From NCBI RefSeq assembly GCF_018305005.1, contig NZ_JAGQEG010000036.1, positions 1 to 53,959 on the forward strand: 53,959 nt of DNA. The letters are read 5' to 3'. Origin of the DNA: Collimonas silvisoli (lineage in GTDB: Bacteria > Pseudomonadota > Gammaproteobacteria > Burkholderiales > Burkholderiaceae_D). The translations under genes and the position numbers were made by a program. The notes beneath the pieces were generated by a model, which saw only the letters and a list, made by a program, of their open reading frames with translations, did not search any database and was not told where the DNA came from. The stretch's first letter is position 1. Each line of letters begins with the position of its first letter. Shown piece by piece: positions 39,681 through 49,512 of the stretch.

Positions 39681-42600
39681 ATGCAAGCAGCGACAGAAAA
39701 AGCCCAAACCAGCAGCAGCGCCGTAAAGTTTCCGGGGCTGTTTTTTTTCGGCCGTAGACTCTCCGGCGCCGCTGCCGGCGCGCGTAACACATTGGCGCTG
39801 CTCATGGTTTTGCTGGGCGGCCAGATGGCGCATGCGGCCGGCGTCACCAGTTTTTCGCCGCAAGGCGAAATTGCCCAGGTGCGCCAGGTGCGGGTAAATT
39901 TCTCTGAAGCCGCCATCAAGTTTGGCGATCCGAAGGCGCCGACGCCATTCGATATCAGCTGTCCTGAAGCCGGCAGCGGGCGCTGGGCCGATGAGCGTAA
40001 CTGGATTTATGATTTTGTGCGCGACGTGCCGCCGGGAACACGTTGCAGCTTTGCCCTGAAACCGGGATTCAAGTTATTATCGGGCGCCGCAGTCAGCGGC
40101 AAGAGCACGTTTCAATTCAATACCGGCGGCCCTGCCGTCGTCAATGTCATGCCATCGGGCGGCACTATCGATGAAGAGCAGATTTTCATCCTGGTGCAAA
40201 ACGGCGCTGCCACCAGCGACAGCATTCTGAAGCATGTGTATTGCGAAGCCGAAGGCGTGCACGAGCGGATTCCAGTCAAGTTCATCGCCGCTGCCGACCG
40301 CAAGCAGCTGCTCGATAAATTTACCGACAAAATCAATCCCGAACGTGTCAGCACTGTGCAATGCCAGCAACGCTTGCCCAACGACAGCGCGGTCCGCCTG
40401 ACCTGGGACAAGGGCGTGAGCACGGCGTCGGGCGTCGCCAGCAGTCAGCCGCAAGTCTTCAAGTTCAAGGTGCGGCCGGTTTTCACCGCCAGCGTCAGTT
40501 GCCAGCGCGAGAACGCCAATGCCGCCTGTGCGCCGATTTTGCCCTTGCGCATATTGTTCACTGTACCGGTCGCACGCAAGCTGGCAGAAGGTGTGACGCT
40601 GAACGCCGCCAACGGCAAGCTGAAGCCGTTTTTTGAGAAAAACGATAACGAAGAAACCGTCACGCAACTCAGCTTCAAGCCGCCGTTCGCAGAAAAATCG
40701 GAACTCAGCGTCGACTTGCCGAGAGGTTTCCAGGATGAGAACGGGCGGCCGCTGTCGAACGCCGCCGCGTTTCCGCTGAAAGTACGGATGGCGGCTTATC
40801 CGCCGCTGGCAAAATTTCCTTCTTCTCCGTTTGGCATCATCGAACTCAACGCCGACGCCACGCTGCCTGTGACCTTGCGCAGCGTCGAGAGCAGCATGCT
40901 GGCGCGCAGCGCCGACGGTAAAGTCAATCCAGGTACGGTCAGCAATCTGAAAGTCAGCGATGACCAGAACATCATTGCCTGGCTGACCAAGCTCAGGCGT
41001 TATCACGAAACCACGGTGACCATCAACAAGAAGCAGGTGGAAACGCGCAGCATCGGTTTGCTGGCGAAGCAAAGCGGCGCCAAAACCCTGACCCTGCCGC
41101 CGTCGCCGGACAGCAAGGACGGCGTGCGGCCGTTCGAAGTGATCGGCATTCCTCTCAAGGATCCGGGATTCTATGTGGTCGAACTGGAGTCGCAAAAGCT
41201 GGGTGCAGCCCTGTTAGGCAAAGCCGCGCCCATGTATGTGCGGACCAGCGCGCTGGTGACTAATTTATCGGTGCATGTCAAGATCGGCCGGCAGAACGGC
41301 GCGGTGTGGGTTACCACGCTGGATAGCGCCAAGCCGGTGAGCGACGCCGATGTCCGCATTTCCGATTGCCGCGGCACCGAGCTGTGGCACGGCAAGACCG
41401 ATAAAACGGGGATTGCCATGGTGCCGGAATTCCCGCTGGACGCTTGTCGTAACGGCGCCAGCAATGAGCCGGGCCAGATCGACGGTCTTTTTGTCAGCGC
41501 CCGCAAGACCGATGAAAAAGGCCGGGCCGACATGGCTTTTGCGCTGACTTCGTGGAATGACGGCATCGAATCCTGGCGTTTCAACCTGCCGACGGACTAT
41601 GACAAATCCGCCACGGTGCGCGCCCACACGGTGTTTGACCGCACCCTGTTCCGGGCCGGCGAAACGGTCTCGATGAAACACGTGATCCGCACCGAAACCC
41701 AGCAGGGTTTCGGCCTGCTGCCGAGCGATAAGCTGCCGACGCGGGTGCGTATCACGCATCAGGGCAGCGGCCAGGAATATCAGTTTGCGTTGAACTGGCG
41801 CGGCCAGAAAAATGCCGAGACCGTGTTCCAGATTCCGAAAGAAGCCAAGCTTGGCCGCTATGAGGTAGTGCTGGATGGCGGCAAGGTCAAGAGCGGCGTC
41901 AGCGGCGGTGACGGTGCTGACGCCGACGCTAACTCAGATGCTAACTCAGACGCCGGAGGCTACGACGCCAATCGGCGCAGCTATAGCAGCGGCAGTTTCC
42001 GCGTCGAAGAATTCCGTCTGCCTCTGCTGCAGGGACGGATCACGCCGCCGAAGACATTGATCGCGCCCAAGGAAGTGCCGCTAGCCGTGCAACTCAACTA
42101 TTTGAACGGCGGCGGCGCTTCCGGCCAATCGGTGCACATCACCAGCCTGCTGCGCGCCAAGGCCGTGAATTTTGCCGGCTACGATGGTTATTCCTTTGCA
42201 GCTGCGCGCAATGACGATGACAGCAGCGCCGACGACCAGAAAATCGTGGCCGACAAATTACCGGTGACCCTGGATAAAAACGGCGCCGGCAAAACGCTGG
42301 TGAAGGAACTGCCGGCCATCACGGCGCCGAAGGAATTGCTGACCGAAATGACTTACGCCGATCCGAACGGCGAAATCCAGACCATATCGAGCGTTACGCC
42401 GATGTGGCCGGCGGCAGTGGTGGTTGGCTTGAAAGCCGGGGAGTGGGTTTCGGTCAAGAAAAAACTGACTCTGACCGCGGTTGCCCTGAATCCGGCCGGC
42501 CAGCCGCAAGCCGGTGTGCCGATTGACATCAGCGCTTCGTCGAAACAAACCAACTCGCATCGCAAGCGCATGGTGGGTGGTTTCTACGCCTATGAAAACA

Positions 42601-45569
42601 CTACCACCGGCAGCGATCTCGGCGTGCTGTGCTCCGGTAAAACCGATGCGCGCGGCTTGATGATTTGCAGCGTGGAGTTGGCCGAGCCGGGCAATATTGT
42701 GCTCGCCGCCAAAGGCAAGGATGAGAGCGGCAAGGTCGCCCTGGCTACCAGTTCGGTCTGGGTCACCAGACAAGGCGAGGTATGGTTCGATGGCGAGAAC
42801 CAGGACCGCATCGACATACTGCCTGAGAAAAAAACTTATCAGCCCGGCGAAAGCGCCAAGTTCCAGGTGCGCATGCCTTTCCGTTACGCCACCGCCCTGA
42901 TCGCGGTGGAGCGCGAAGGCGTGATCGAAACCCGGGTGGTGCAACTGAACGGCCAGGATCCCACCTTCAGCCTGCCGGTCAAAGCCAGTTACGGCCCCAA
43001 TGTGTTCGTCTCGGTGCTGGCGGTGCGCGGCCGCATGCGCGAGGTGCCGTGGTATTCCTTCTTTATCTGGGGTTGGAAAGAACCCTTGAACTGGTGGAGC
43101 GAATTCAAGGAATACCAGGCGCCGAGCGCCACCGTCGACCTGGCCAAGCCAGCCTATAAATTCGGGATTGCCGAAATCACGGTCGGCACTGCCGCCAACC
43201 AATTGGCGGTGACGCTCAAGGCGGATCAGCCTGGTTATGCGATCCGCACCACGGCCAAGGTGAATATCCAGGCCAACCTGCCGAACGGCAAACCGGCGGC
43301 CGGCGCCGAGATCGCCCTGGCGGCAGTCGATGAAGCCTTGCTGGAACTGGAACCCAACAAGAGCTGGAATCTGCTGGAAGCGATGCTGCAGCGGCGCAGC
43401 TATGGAGTGGAAACCTCGACCGCGCAAATGCAGGTAGTCGGCAAGCGCCATTACGGCCGCAAGGCGATTCCTGCCGGCGGCGGCGGTGGTAAATCGCCGA
43501 CCCGCGAATTGTTCGATACCCTGCTGCTGTGGAAGCCCATCATCGTACTGGACGCCAACGGCCGGACCCAGGTCGATATCCCGTTGAACGATTCCTTGAC
43601 CAGTTTCAAGATAGTCGCCGTGGCGCAAAGCGGCGACAGCCTGTTCGGCACCGGCGCCGTCAGCATCCGTTCGACCCAGGATCTGCAACTGATTTCCGGG
43701 CTGCCGCCGCTGGTGCGCGAAGGCGATAATTTCAGCGCGCTGGTAACGCTGCGCAACACCACCCCCCGCGCCATGCAAGTCCATGCTACGGCACAGGCTG
43801 TCGGCTTGACGGCGACGACGCCCTTGCCAGACAAGGACCAGAACATTCCCGCCGGTGAAACCCGCGAGCTGGTATGGCCGGTCACGGTGCCGGCAGACGT
43901 CGGCCAGCTGGTGTGGGAAATCAACGCCCAGGAACAGGGCGGCGCCAAGGTCAAGGACAGCATCAAGTTCACCCAGCGGGTGGTGCCGGCGGTGCCGGTG
44001 ACGGTGCAGCAAGCCAGCTTGTTCCAGCTCGACAAGCCGTTCAGCATGGCGGTAGCGCCGCCCGCCGACGGCCTGCCCGGCCGTGGCGGCCTGGCGATCT
44101 CGCTGGCGCCGTCGCTTGCTTCCGGCAATGAAGGCTTGCGGCGCTATTTCATCGACTATCCATTCTCCTGCCTGGAGCAAAAGACCTCGCGCGCGATCGG
44201 TCTGCGTGACGAGGCCTTGTGGCAAAAGGTGCTGAACGATCTGCCGACTTATCTGGATAGCGATGGCCTGGCTTATTACTATCCGCCGAATGAAGGCAAC
44301 GCCCGCCGTGGCAGCGATATCCTGACCGCCTATCTGCTGGCGGTGACGCAGGAATCCGGTTTCGCGATTCCGCAGCAAAGCCGCGACAAGATGCTGGATG
44401 GCCTGGCGGCGTTTGTGGAGGGCAAGATCACGCGCGAGTTCTGGTCGCCGCAGAAAGATCTGGATGTGCGCAAGCTGGCGGCGCTGGAAGCGTTGTCGCG
44501 TTATGACCGGGTGCGGCCAGCAATGCTGGATTCGATCCAGCTGTCGCCCAATCTGTGGCCGACCTCGGCGCTGCTGGACTGGATCAATATTCTGCAACGC
44601 GTATCGAGTATCCCGGACCGCGCAAAGCGGCTGGCCGAAGCGGATCAGATCATCCGTGCGCGCTTGAATTATCAAAGCACGCGCATGGGTTTTTCGACCG
44701 AGAGCAGCGATTACTGGTGGTGGCTGATGGCCAGCGGCGACGTCAACGCCAACCGGCTGGTGCTGACCATGCTGGAGAATCCAGCCTGGAAAGAAGACAT
44801 GCCGAAACTGATCAACGGCGCTATCCAGCGCCAGCTGCGCGGCCACTGGTCGACCACTACGGCCAATCTGTGGGGTTCGCTGGCGCTGCAAAAATTCGCC
44901 CGCAAGTTTGAGTCTGTGAAAGTGGCCGGTGTCAGCAAAGCCAGCCTGGAGCAGGGCGCCAACGTGAGCGGCAGCCAAAGCTACAACTGGCCCGCCAGCG
45001 CCGCCACGGCTGAGATCGGCAAGCTGCAATTGCCATGGCCGTCATCCGTTGCACCGGCAGAGCTGAAGCTGAGCCACGCCGGCAGCGGCGCGCCCTGGGT
45101 CACCGTGCAAAGCCTGGCGGCGGTGGTGTTGAAGAAGCCGTTCACAAGCGGTTACCGGATCAATAAGAACATCGTCCCGGTCGAGCAAAAAGAGAAGGGC
45201 AAATACACGCGTGGCGATATTGTGCGAGTCGACCTCGAAGTCGATGCGCAGTCCGATATGACCTGGGTAGTGGTGACCGATCCGATTCCGGCCGGCGCTA
45301 CCTTGCTCGGTTCCGGCCTGGGACGCGATTCGGCGATTGCCACCACCAGCGAGCGGCCTAGCGGCAGCGCCTGGGTGGCGTATGAAGAGCGCAGTTTTGA
45401 AGCGTTCCGCAGTTATTACGAATATGTGCCGAAAGGGAAATTCACGATGACGTATACCTTCCGCATCAATAACCAGGGCGAATTCAGCTTGCCGCCGACC
45501 CGGGTGGAAGCGATGTATGCGCCGGAAATGTTTGGTGAAAGCCCCAATCCGAAATGGACGGTGAAGTGA
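39681..45569 (+). CDS. Bacterial alpha-2-macroglobulin-like protein with thioester motif (YfhM type)
   Basis: The 1962-residue protein has a signal peptide ending near AHA-AG (about residue 53) and no lipobox, unlike the lipoprotein ECAM of E. coli. It continues with N-terminal MG domains, a bait-like region, the A2M core (around 1280-1350: LFDTLLLWKPIIVLDANG) and the thioester motif CLEQ at 1497-1500 in YPFSCLEQKTSRA. A C-terminal receptor-binding-like domain follows. Bacterial A2Ms trap attacking proteases in the periplasm. An Asp/Ala/Asn-rich insert near residue 740 contains a 12-base tandem duplication (41925-41948). GAGGATAGCT precedes the ATG. It overlaps pbpC, the usual partner. Confidence 0.93.
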   Translation: MQAATEKAQTSSSAVKFPGLFFFGRRLSGAAAGARNTLALLMVLLGGQMAHAAGVTSFSPQGEIAQVRQVRVNFSEAAIKFGDPKAPTPFDISCPEAGSGRWADERNWIYDFVRDVPPGTRCSFALKPGFKLLSGAAVSGKSTFQFNTGGPAVVNVMPSGGTIDEEQIFILVQNGAATSDSILKHVYCEAEGVHERIPVKFIAAADRKQLLDKFTDKINPERVSTVQCQQRLPNDSAVRLTWDKGVSTASGVASSQPQVFKFKVRPVFTASVSCQRENANAACAPILPLRILFTVPVARKLAEGVTLNAANGKLKPFFEKNDNEETVTQLSFKPPFAEKSELSVDLPRGFQDENGRPLSNAAAFPLKVRMAAYPPLAKFPSSPFGIIELNADATLPVTLRSVESSMLARSADGKVNPGTVSNLKVSDDQNIIAWLTKLRRYHETTVTINKKQVETRSIGLLAKQSGAKTLTLPPSPDSKDGVRPFEVIGIPLKDPGFYVVELESQKLGAALLGKAAPMYVRTSALVTNLSVHVKIGRQNGAVWVTTLDSAKPVSDADVRISDCRGTELWHGKTDKTGIAMVPEFPLDACRNGASNEPGQIDGLFVSARKTDEKGRADMAFALTSWNDGIESWRFNLPTDYDKSATVRAHTVFDRTLFRAGETVSMKHVIRTETQQGFGLLPSDKLPTRVRITHQGSGQEYQFALNWRGQKNAETVFQIPKEAKLGRYEVVLDGGKVKSGVSGGDGADADANSDANSDAGGYDANRRSYSSGSFRVEEFRLPLLQGRITPPKTLIAPKEVPLAVQLNYLNGGGASGQSVHITSLLRAKAVNFAGYDGYSFAAARNDDDSSADDQKIVADKLPVTLDKNGAGKTLVKELPAITAPKELLTEMTYADPNGEIQTISSVTPMWPAAVVVGLKAGEWVSVKKKLTLTAVALNPAGQPQAGVPIDISASSKQTNSHRKRMVGGFYAYENTTTGSDLGVLCSGKTDARGLMICSVELAEPGNIVLAAKGKDESGKVALATSSVWVTRQGEVWFDGENQDRIDILPEKKTYQPGESAKFQVRMPFRYATALIAVEREGVIETRVVQLNGQDPTFSLPVKASYGPNVFVSVLAVRGRMREVPWYSFFIWGWKEPLNWWSEFKEYQAPSATVDLAKPAYKFGIAEITVGTAANQLAVTLKADQPGYAIRTTAKVNIQANLPNGKPAAGAEIALAAVDEALLELEPNKSWNLLEAMLQRRSYGVETSTAQMQVVGKRHYGRKAIPAGGGGGKSPTRELFDTLLLWKPIIVLDANGRTQVDIPLNDSLTSFKIVAVAQSGDSLFGTGAVSIRSTQDLQLISGLPPLVREGDNFSALVTLRNTTPRAMQVHATAQAVGLTATTPLPDKDQNIPAGETRELVWPVTVPADVGQLVWEINAQEQGGAKVKDSIKFTQRVVPAVPVTVQQASLFQLDKPFSMAVAPPADGLPGRGGLAISLAPSLASGNEGLRRYFIDYPFSCLEQKTSRAIGLRDEALWQKVLNDLPTYLDSDGLAYYYPPNEGNARRGSDILTAYLLAVTQESGFAIPQQSRDKMLDGLAAFVEGKITREFWSPQKDLDVRKLAALEALSRYDRVRPAMLDSIQLSPNLWPTSALLDWINILQRVSSIPDRAKRLAEADQIIRARLNYQSTRMGFSTESSDYWWWLMASGDVNANRLVLTMLENPAWKEDMPKLINGAIQRQLRGHWSTTTANLWGSLALQKFARKFESVKVAGVSKASLEQGANVSGSQSYNWPASAATAEIGKLQLPWPSSVAPAELKLSHAGSGAPWVTVQSLAAVVLKKPFTSGYRINKNIVPVEQKEKGKYTRGDIVRVDLEVDAQSDMTWVVVTDPIPAGATLLGSGLGRDSAIATTSERPSGSAWVAYEERSFEAFRSYYEYVPKGKFTMTYTFRINNQGEFSLPPTRVEAMYAPEMFGESPNPKWTVK

Positions 45570-47803
45570 GTTCGATTGGTATCAGGTGCCGGAGGCTGGG
45601 CGCTGCATTGTTGCTGGCCCTGAGCGCCGCCCCGGTGCACGCCCTGCAAAGCTTCGCCGATGTGCAACAGGAATTCCGTTCATCCGAAGCCAGCTTGTAC
45701 GATCGCAAGGGGCAGTTGCTGCAGCAGATCCGCCTGAATCCGAATGAACGCCGCTTGTCGTGGGTGGCGCTGGAGGATGTGTCGCCGGCCTTGCGCAATG
45801 CCTTGGTGGCGTCGGAAGACCGGCGCTTTTACCAGCATAGCGGGGTCGACTGGAATGCGGTCGCTGCCGCCGCGTGGGGCAATTTGTGGAACACCAAGAC
45901 CCGTGGCGCATCGACCATCACCATGCAACTGGCGGGTTTGCTGGACGACGATCTGCGGCGTCGCACTGCGCCACGTTCAATCCAGCAAAAGGTGTCGCAG
46001 GTAATGGTTGCGCAGCTGCTGGAGCGTAACTGGCGCAAAGATCAGATACTGGAAGCCTATCTGAACCTGGTCAGTTTTCGCGGTGAGCTGGTCGGCATAC
46101 ATGCGTTGTCGCGGGTCTTGTTCGGCAAGCATCCTAGCGGTTTGAGCCAGCGCGAGGCGGCGATTGCCGTCGCCTTGATCCGCGGCCCGAACGCGACGCC
46201 GGTCCGGGTCGCGCAACGCGCCTGCCGCATCTTGCAGGAACAACGTGCGGCACAGGAATGCAAGGGACTGGAAGATTTCACCTTGCTGGCGCTGGTCCGC
46301 AGCGGCTCGAATTCCGAAGTGATCGTCACCACCACCGCACCGCAACTGGCGCCCCATCTGGCGCGCAAACTGCTGCGTACACCCGGCCAAGCCGTGCGCT
46401 CAACGCTGGACGCCGGTGTCCAGCGCTTCGCTAACGATGCCTTGCGGCGGCAGTTGGCGGCTTTGGTTGAACGCAACATCGAAGACGGCGCTATCGTGGT
46501 GCTCGACAATGCCAGCGGCGATGTCCTGGCCTGGGTCGGTTCCAGCGGTTCGTTTTCGAATGCTGCCGAGGTCGACGGCGTGCTGGCCTTGCGCCAAGCC
46601 GGTTCCACCTTGAAACCATTTTTATACGAGCTGGCCATCGAAAAAAAATGGCTGACCGCGGCCTCGATCCTGAACGATTCGGCGATCAATCTGCCCACCG
46701 CCAGCGGTTTGTATATTCCGCAAAATTACGACAAGCAGTTTAAAGGCCTGGTCAGTGCGCGCACCGCGCTGGCGTCGTCCTTGAACATTCCGGCAGTGCG
46801 GACTCTGGTAACCGTCACGCCAACGACTTTTTTCGAACGCTTGCAGGGCCTGGGGTTTCAGCTGCGCGAATCCGGCGATTATTACGGCTATAGCCTGGCG
46901 CTGGGCAGCGCCGATGTCAGCCTGCTGGCGTTGAGCAATGCCTATCGCGCGCTGGCCAATCAAGGGCGCTACAGCGGCGTGCGTACTGCGCTGAGCGATC
47001 CTGCAGTGACAATGCACAAGGTGATGGATCAGGGCGCCAGTTTTATCATCGGCGATATCCTGGCCGACCGCAGCGCCCGCAGCCGCACTTTCGGCCTTGA
47101 AAATGCACTCTCGACACGGGTTTGGGCGGCGGTCAAGACCGGCACCTCGAAAGACATGCGCGACAACTGGGCGGTTGGCTATTCGGATCGGTATACGGTC
47201 GGCGTCTGGGTCGGCAATGCTTCCGGTTTGCCGATGTGGGATGTGTCCGGCGTGACCGGCGCCGCGCCGATCTGGCAAGAAGTGATGCAATACCTGCACA
47301 CGCGTGACCAGCTACGGCAACAGATCCCGCAAAAACCAGCCGGTGTGGTGCAACAAGATATCCGCTATGCCGACAAGCTTGAAGCGCCGCGCCAGGAATA
47401 TTTTCTGGCCGGGACCGAACAAAGCCTGATCACGACCGCCAGATCGGACGACATCAACATCGCCATACGCTACCCGACGCCAGGCATGCTGGTAGCGCTC
47501 GATCCGGATATTCCGCCGCAGCGGCAACGCATACGTTTTGCGGCAGATGGATTGTCTAGCGGCACATGGCGGCTGGACGGCAAGTTGCTAACCTCGCTTG
47601 CGCCGAAGACCGGCAAGAAAGCCAGCCTTCAGGCAACGGCGTCAGATTCGCAATTGGTCTTCGATTGGATGCCATGGCCAGGCAGGCATGTGCTGGAATT
47701 GCTGGACCATAAAATGACCGTGGTCGACCAGGTCCGATTCGAAGTGCGTGGCGCGGTCGAGAACGTGGCGCAACAGAAATCCAGCCGCGCCACCAAGAAA
47801 TAG
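45554..47803 (+). CDS. pbpC: Penicillin-binding protein 1C (glycosyltransferase/transpeptidase)
   Basis: The 749-residue protein has an N-terminal signal-anchor (LGAALLLALSAAPVHA), a GT51 glycosyltransferase domain (SEDRRFYQHSGVDW, RGASTITMQLAG), a transpeptidase domain with Ser 351 in STLK, the SLN motif at 409-411 and KTGTS from Lys 528, and a C-terminal BiPBP_C domain. PbpC polymerises and may crosslink peptidoglycan, and is thought to repair the wall when A2M acts in defence. The ATG lies 16 bases inside the A2M gene without a clear ribosome site; GTG 45566, in a 4-base GTGA overlap, is an alternative start. Confidence 0.95.
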   Translation: MDGEVSSIGIRCRRLGAALLLALSAAPVHALQSFADVQQEFRSSEASLYDRKGQLLQQIRLNPNERRLSWVALEDVSPALRNALVASEDRRFYQHSGVDWNAVAAAAWGNLWNTKTRGASTITMQLAGLLDDDLRRRTAPRSIQQKVSQVMVAQLLERNWRKDQILEAYLNLVSFRGELVGIHALSRVLFGKHPSGLSQREAAIAVALIRGPNATPVRVAQRACRILQEQRAAQECKGLEDFTLLALVRSGSNSEVIVTTTAPQLAPHLARKLLRTPGQAVRSTLDAGVQRFANDALRRQLAALVERNIEDGAIVVLDNASGDVLAWVGSSGSFSNAAEVDGVLALRQAGSTLKPFLYELAIEKKWLTAASILNDSAINLPTASGLYIPQNYDKQFKGLVSARTALASSLNIPAVRTLVTVTPTTFFERLQGLGFQLRESGDYYGYSLALGSADVSLLALSNAYRALANQGRYSGVRTALSDPAVTMHKVMDQGASFIIGDILADRSARSRTFGLENALSTRVWAAVKTGTSKDMRDNWAVGYSDRYTVGVWVGNASGLPMWDVSGVTGAAPIWQEVMQYLHTRDQLRQQIPQKPAGVVQQDIRYADKLEAPRQEYFLAGTEQSLITTARSDDINIAIRYPTPGMLVALDPDIPPQRQRIRFAADGLSSGTWRLDGKLLTSLAPKTGKKASLQATASDSQLVFDWMPWPGRHVLELLDHKMTVVDQVRFEVRGAVENVAQQKSSRATKK

Positions 47804-47855
47804 TTGGCGTCTCCGGTCGAGGCTGCACCGGTGATTCGACTTATCCGGCGTTTTA

Positions 47856-48317
47856 TTAGGTTTTGCTGCGCAGTTTGGCGACGCTTGCTTCTGCGTCTTG
47901 CTTGCGTAGCGCTGCCGCGACTTCTTTGGTCACAATGGTTTTCCCGATCGGCGCCAACGCAATACCCGCCAGCTTCAGGTGCTGGATGCCAAACGGAATG
48001 CCGATGATGGTGACGAAGCATGCGATAGCCGAGAGTACATGGCCGATAGCCAGCCAGATACCGGCCAGCACGAACCAGATGACATTACCGATAAGACCAA
48101 AACCGCCGGTGCCGATATCGTCCTTGTTTGTCAGTTCTTTTCGGCTCACCGCTTCTTTACCGAAAGGGAAAAAAGTAAACTGGCCAATCACGAAGCAGGC
48201 TTTGCCCCATGGGATGCCGACGATCGTGATGAAGGCCAATACGCCAATCAGCCACCAGCCCAGACCCATAAACACCCCGCCCAGAACAAACCACAGAAAA
48301 TTGCCGATGGCGCGCAT
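47856..48317 (-). CDS. YccF-family inner-membrane protein
   Basis: From ATG 48317 the 153-residue protein begins MRAIGNFLWFVLGGVFMGLG and carries the duplicated YccF domain: two copies of NxxWFVLxGxxxxxG...GIP(W/F)G, each with paired membrane segments (about 6-40 and 77-115). A cytoplasmic Lys/Ala-rich tail follows. The function of YccF is unknown. GGAAGAAAAAGAT gives a good ribosome site; an upstream extension of 27 codons does not resemble the family. It converges with pbpC. Confidence 0.9.
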   Translation of the reverse strand: MRAIGNFLWFVLGGVFMGLGWWLIGVLAFITIVGIPWGKACFVIGQFTFFPFGKEAVSRKELTNKDDIGTGGFGLIGNVIWFVLAGIWLAIGHVLSAIACFVTIIGIPFGIQHLKLAGIALAPIGKTIVTKEVAAALRKQDAEASVAKLRSKT

Positions 48318-48425
48318 ATCTTTTTCTTCCTGATGAAGGCATGACAAAGGTTCTTCGTCCTTTGCTGCCGGAAATTGCAAAAAGAGAAAATGTAACATTG
48401 CAGGTAACGGCTCACAAGAGAATCC

Positions 48426-49364
48426 TTACCTGCTCTGTTTGTCGTTATCAACCCGCTGCGTATAGGCTAGAGGCATATCGGCTCCCCCCTTTGACTTTGC
48501 CTTGATCCGCAAGCCGCTGAGTTTACCGCTGGCGAGCGCTGTCCCGATCAGGGTGATGGTGCACCCGGCTAGCATGGTGGGCGTGACTTTTTCATCCAGG
48601 AAAACAGCGCCCCAGATCAGACCGAAAATCGGAATCAGGAAAGTCACGGATGCAGCATAAGCGACGCCCACTCGCTCGATCAGCCGAAAATAAAGGATGT
48701 AGGCAAAGCCGGTGCAGACCACGCCAAGTGCGGCGACACCGGCCCAGATCGACGGCGAGATAGCCTGTTGCGGCCAGAACAGCAGCGCCGGCGGCAGCAG
48801 CACGATGGTAGCGAAGAACTGGCTGCCAAAGGCGACCACCAACGGCTCGACGCCGGCCAGATGGCGTTTCGAGTAATTCACTGCGAAGCCGTAACATACG
48901 GTGGCCAGCAGCGCGGCGGCGATTGCCAGCGGCACGCCTGCGATGCCGGCGCCTACGGTATCCCAAACCAATACCACGACGCCGGCCAGTCCCAGCATCA
49001 AGCCAAAGATTTGGCCACGATTCAGCGCTTGCTGAAACCACAGCGCTGCGATCATGGCAGCCCAGATCGGCGTGGTCGCATTCAGTATGGAATCGATGCC
49101 GGCATTGACGTACAGCGTTGAATAAGCAAACAGGCCAAACGGAAGTGCGGAATTGCTGACGCCGACCACCAGCAAGGGCCACGCTTTGCTGCGGCATTGG
49201 CTACGGGCGGCAGCGGAACGCAGCACCGGGGCCAGCATCAGCGCAGCAATGCCGACGCGCAGCGCGATCAATGCGAAGGGGCCGAATTCGGGTGCGGCAA
49301 TCCGCAGGAAGAGAAAGGATGCGCCCCAGATTGCGGCGAGCAGGAGCAGTTCGATAAAGTTCAT
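48426..49364 (-). CDS. EamA/DMT-superfamily transporter
   Basis: The 312-residue protein has about ten membrane segments in two EamA repeats. The first begins LLLLAAIWGASFLFLRIA with a conserved SNSALPFGLFAYS; the second has FAYILYFRLIERVGVAYAA and FLIPIFGLIWGAVFLDEKVTP. DMT proteins of this type export metabolites or amino-acid-like compounds; the substrate cannot be read from sequence. The C-terminal tail is basic. No strong ribosome site precedes the ATG. Confidence 0.92.
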   Translation of the reverse strand: MNFIELLLLAAIWGASFLFLRIAAPEFGPFALIALRVGIAALMLAPVLRSAAARSQCRSKAWPLLVVGVSNSALPFGLFAYSTLYVNAGIDSILNATTPIWAAMIAALWFQQALNRGQIFGLMLGLAGVVVLVWDTVGAGIAGVPLAIAAALLATVCYGFAVNYSKRHLAGVEPLVVAFGSQFFATIVLLPPALLFWPQQAISPSIWAGVAALGVVCTGFAYILYFRLIERVGVAYAASVTFLIPIFGLIWGAVFLDEKVTPTMLAGCTITLIGTALASGKLSGLRIKAKSKGGADMPLAYTQRVDNDKQSR

Positions 49365-49475
49365 GGGGAGTGTCCGTCAATTGGCGAGCAGCGGGCGCTG
49401 CACAATTGAAACATAGGGCATATCGAGACCCTGGGCACTCTGGTTCTTGCGCTCGAATTCGGCTGCAAGGAGGAA

Positions 49476-49495
49476 GCCCCGGCGAACGCCGGAGC
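49476..49495 (-). terminator. Terminator-like hairpin after the M20 peptidase gene
   Basis: GCTCCGGCG-TT-CGCCGGGGC on the leftward strand forms a 9-bp GC-rich stem with one G-T pair, 17 bases past the peptidase stop, followed by TTCCTCCTT. The weak T-run lowers confidence, but the location at the end of a four-gene operon fits. Confidence 0.5.
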
Positions 49496-49512
49496 CGCTT
49501 CGGTTTGCTATC

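Noticed and set aside
42258-45029. A 923-codon leftward open frame opposite the macroglobulin gene
   Set aside because: Antisense frame produced by GC-rich codon bias. Its translation is rich in Arg/Gln/His/Gly with no family motif, while the opposite strand encodes an unmistakable A2M protein.
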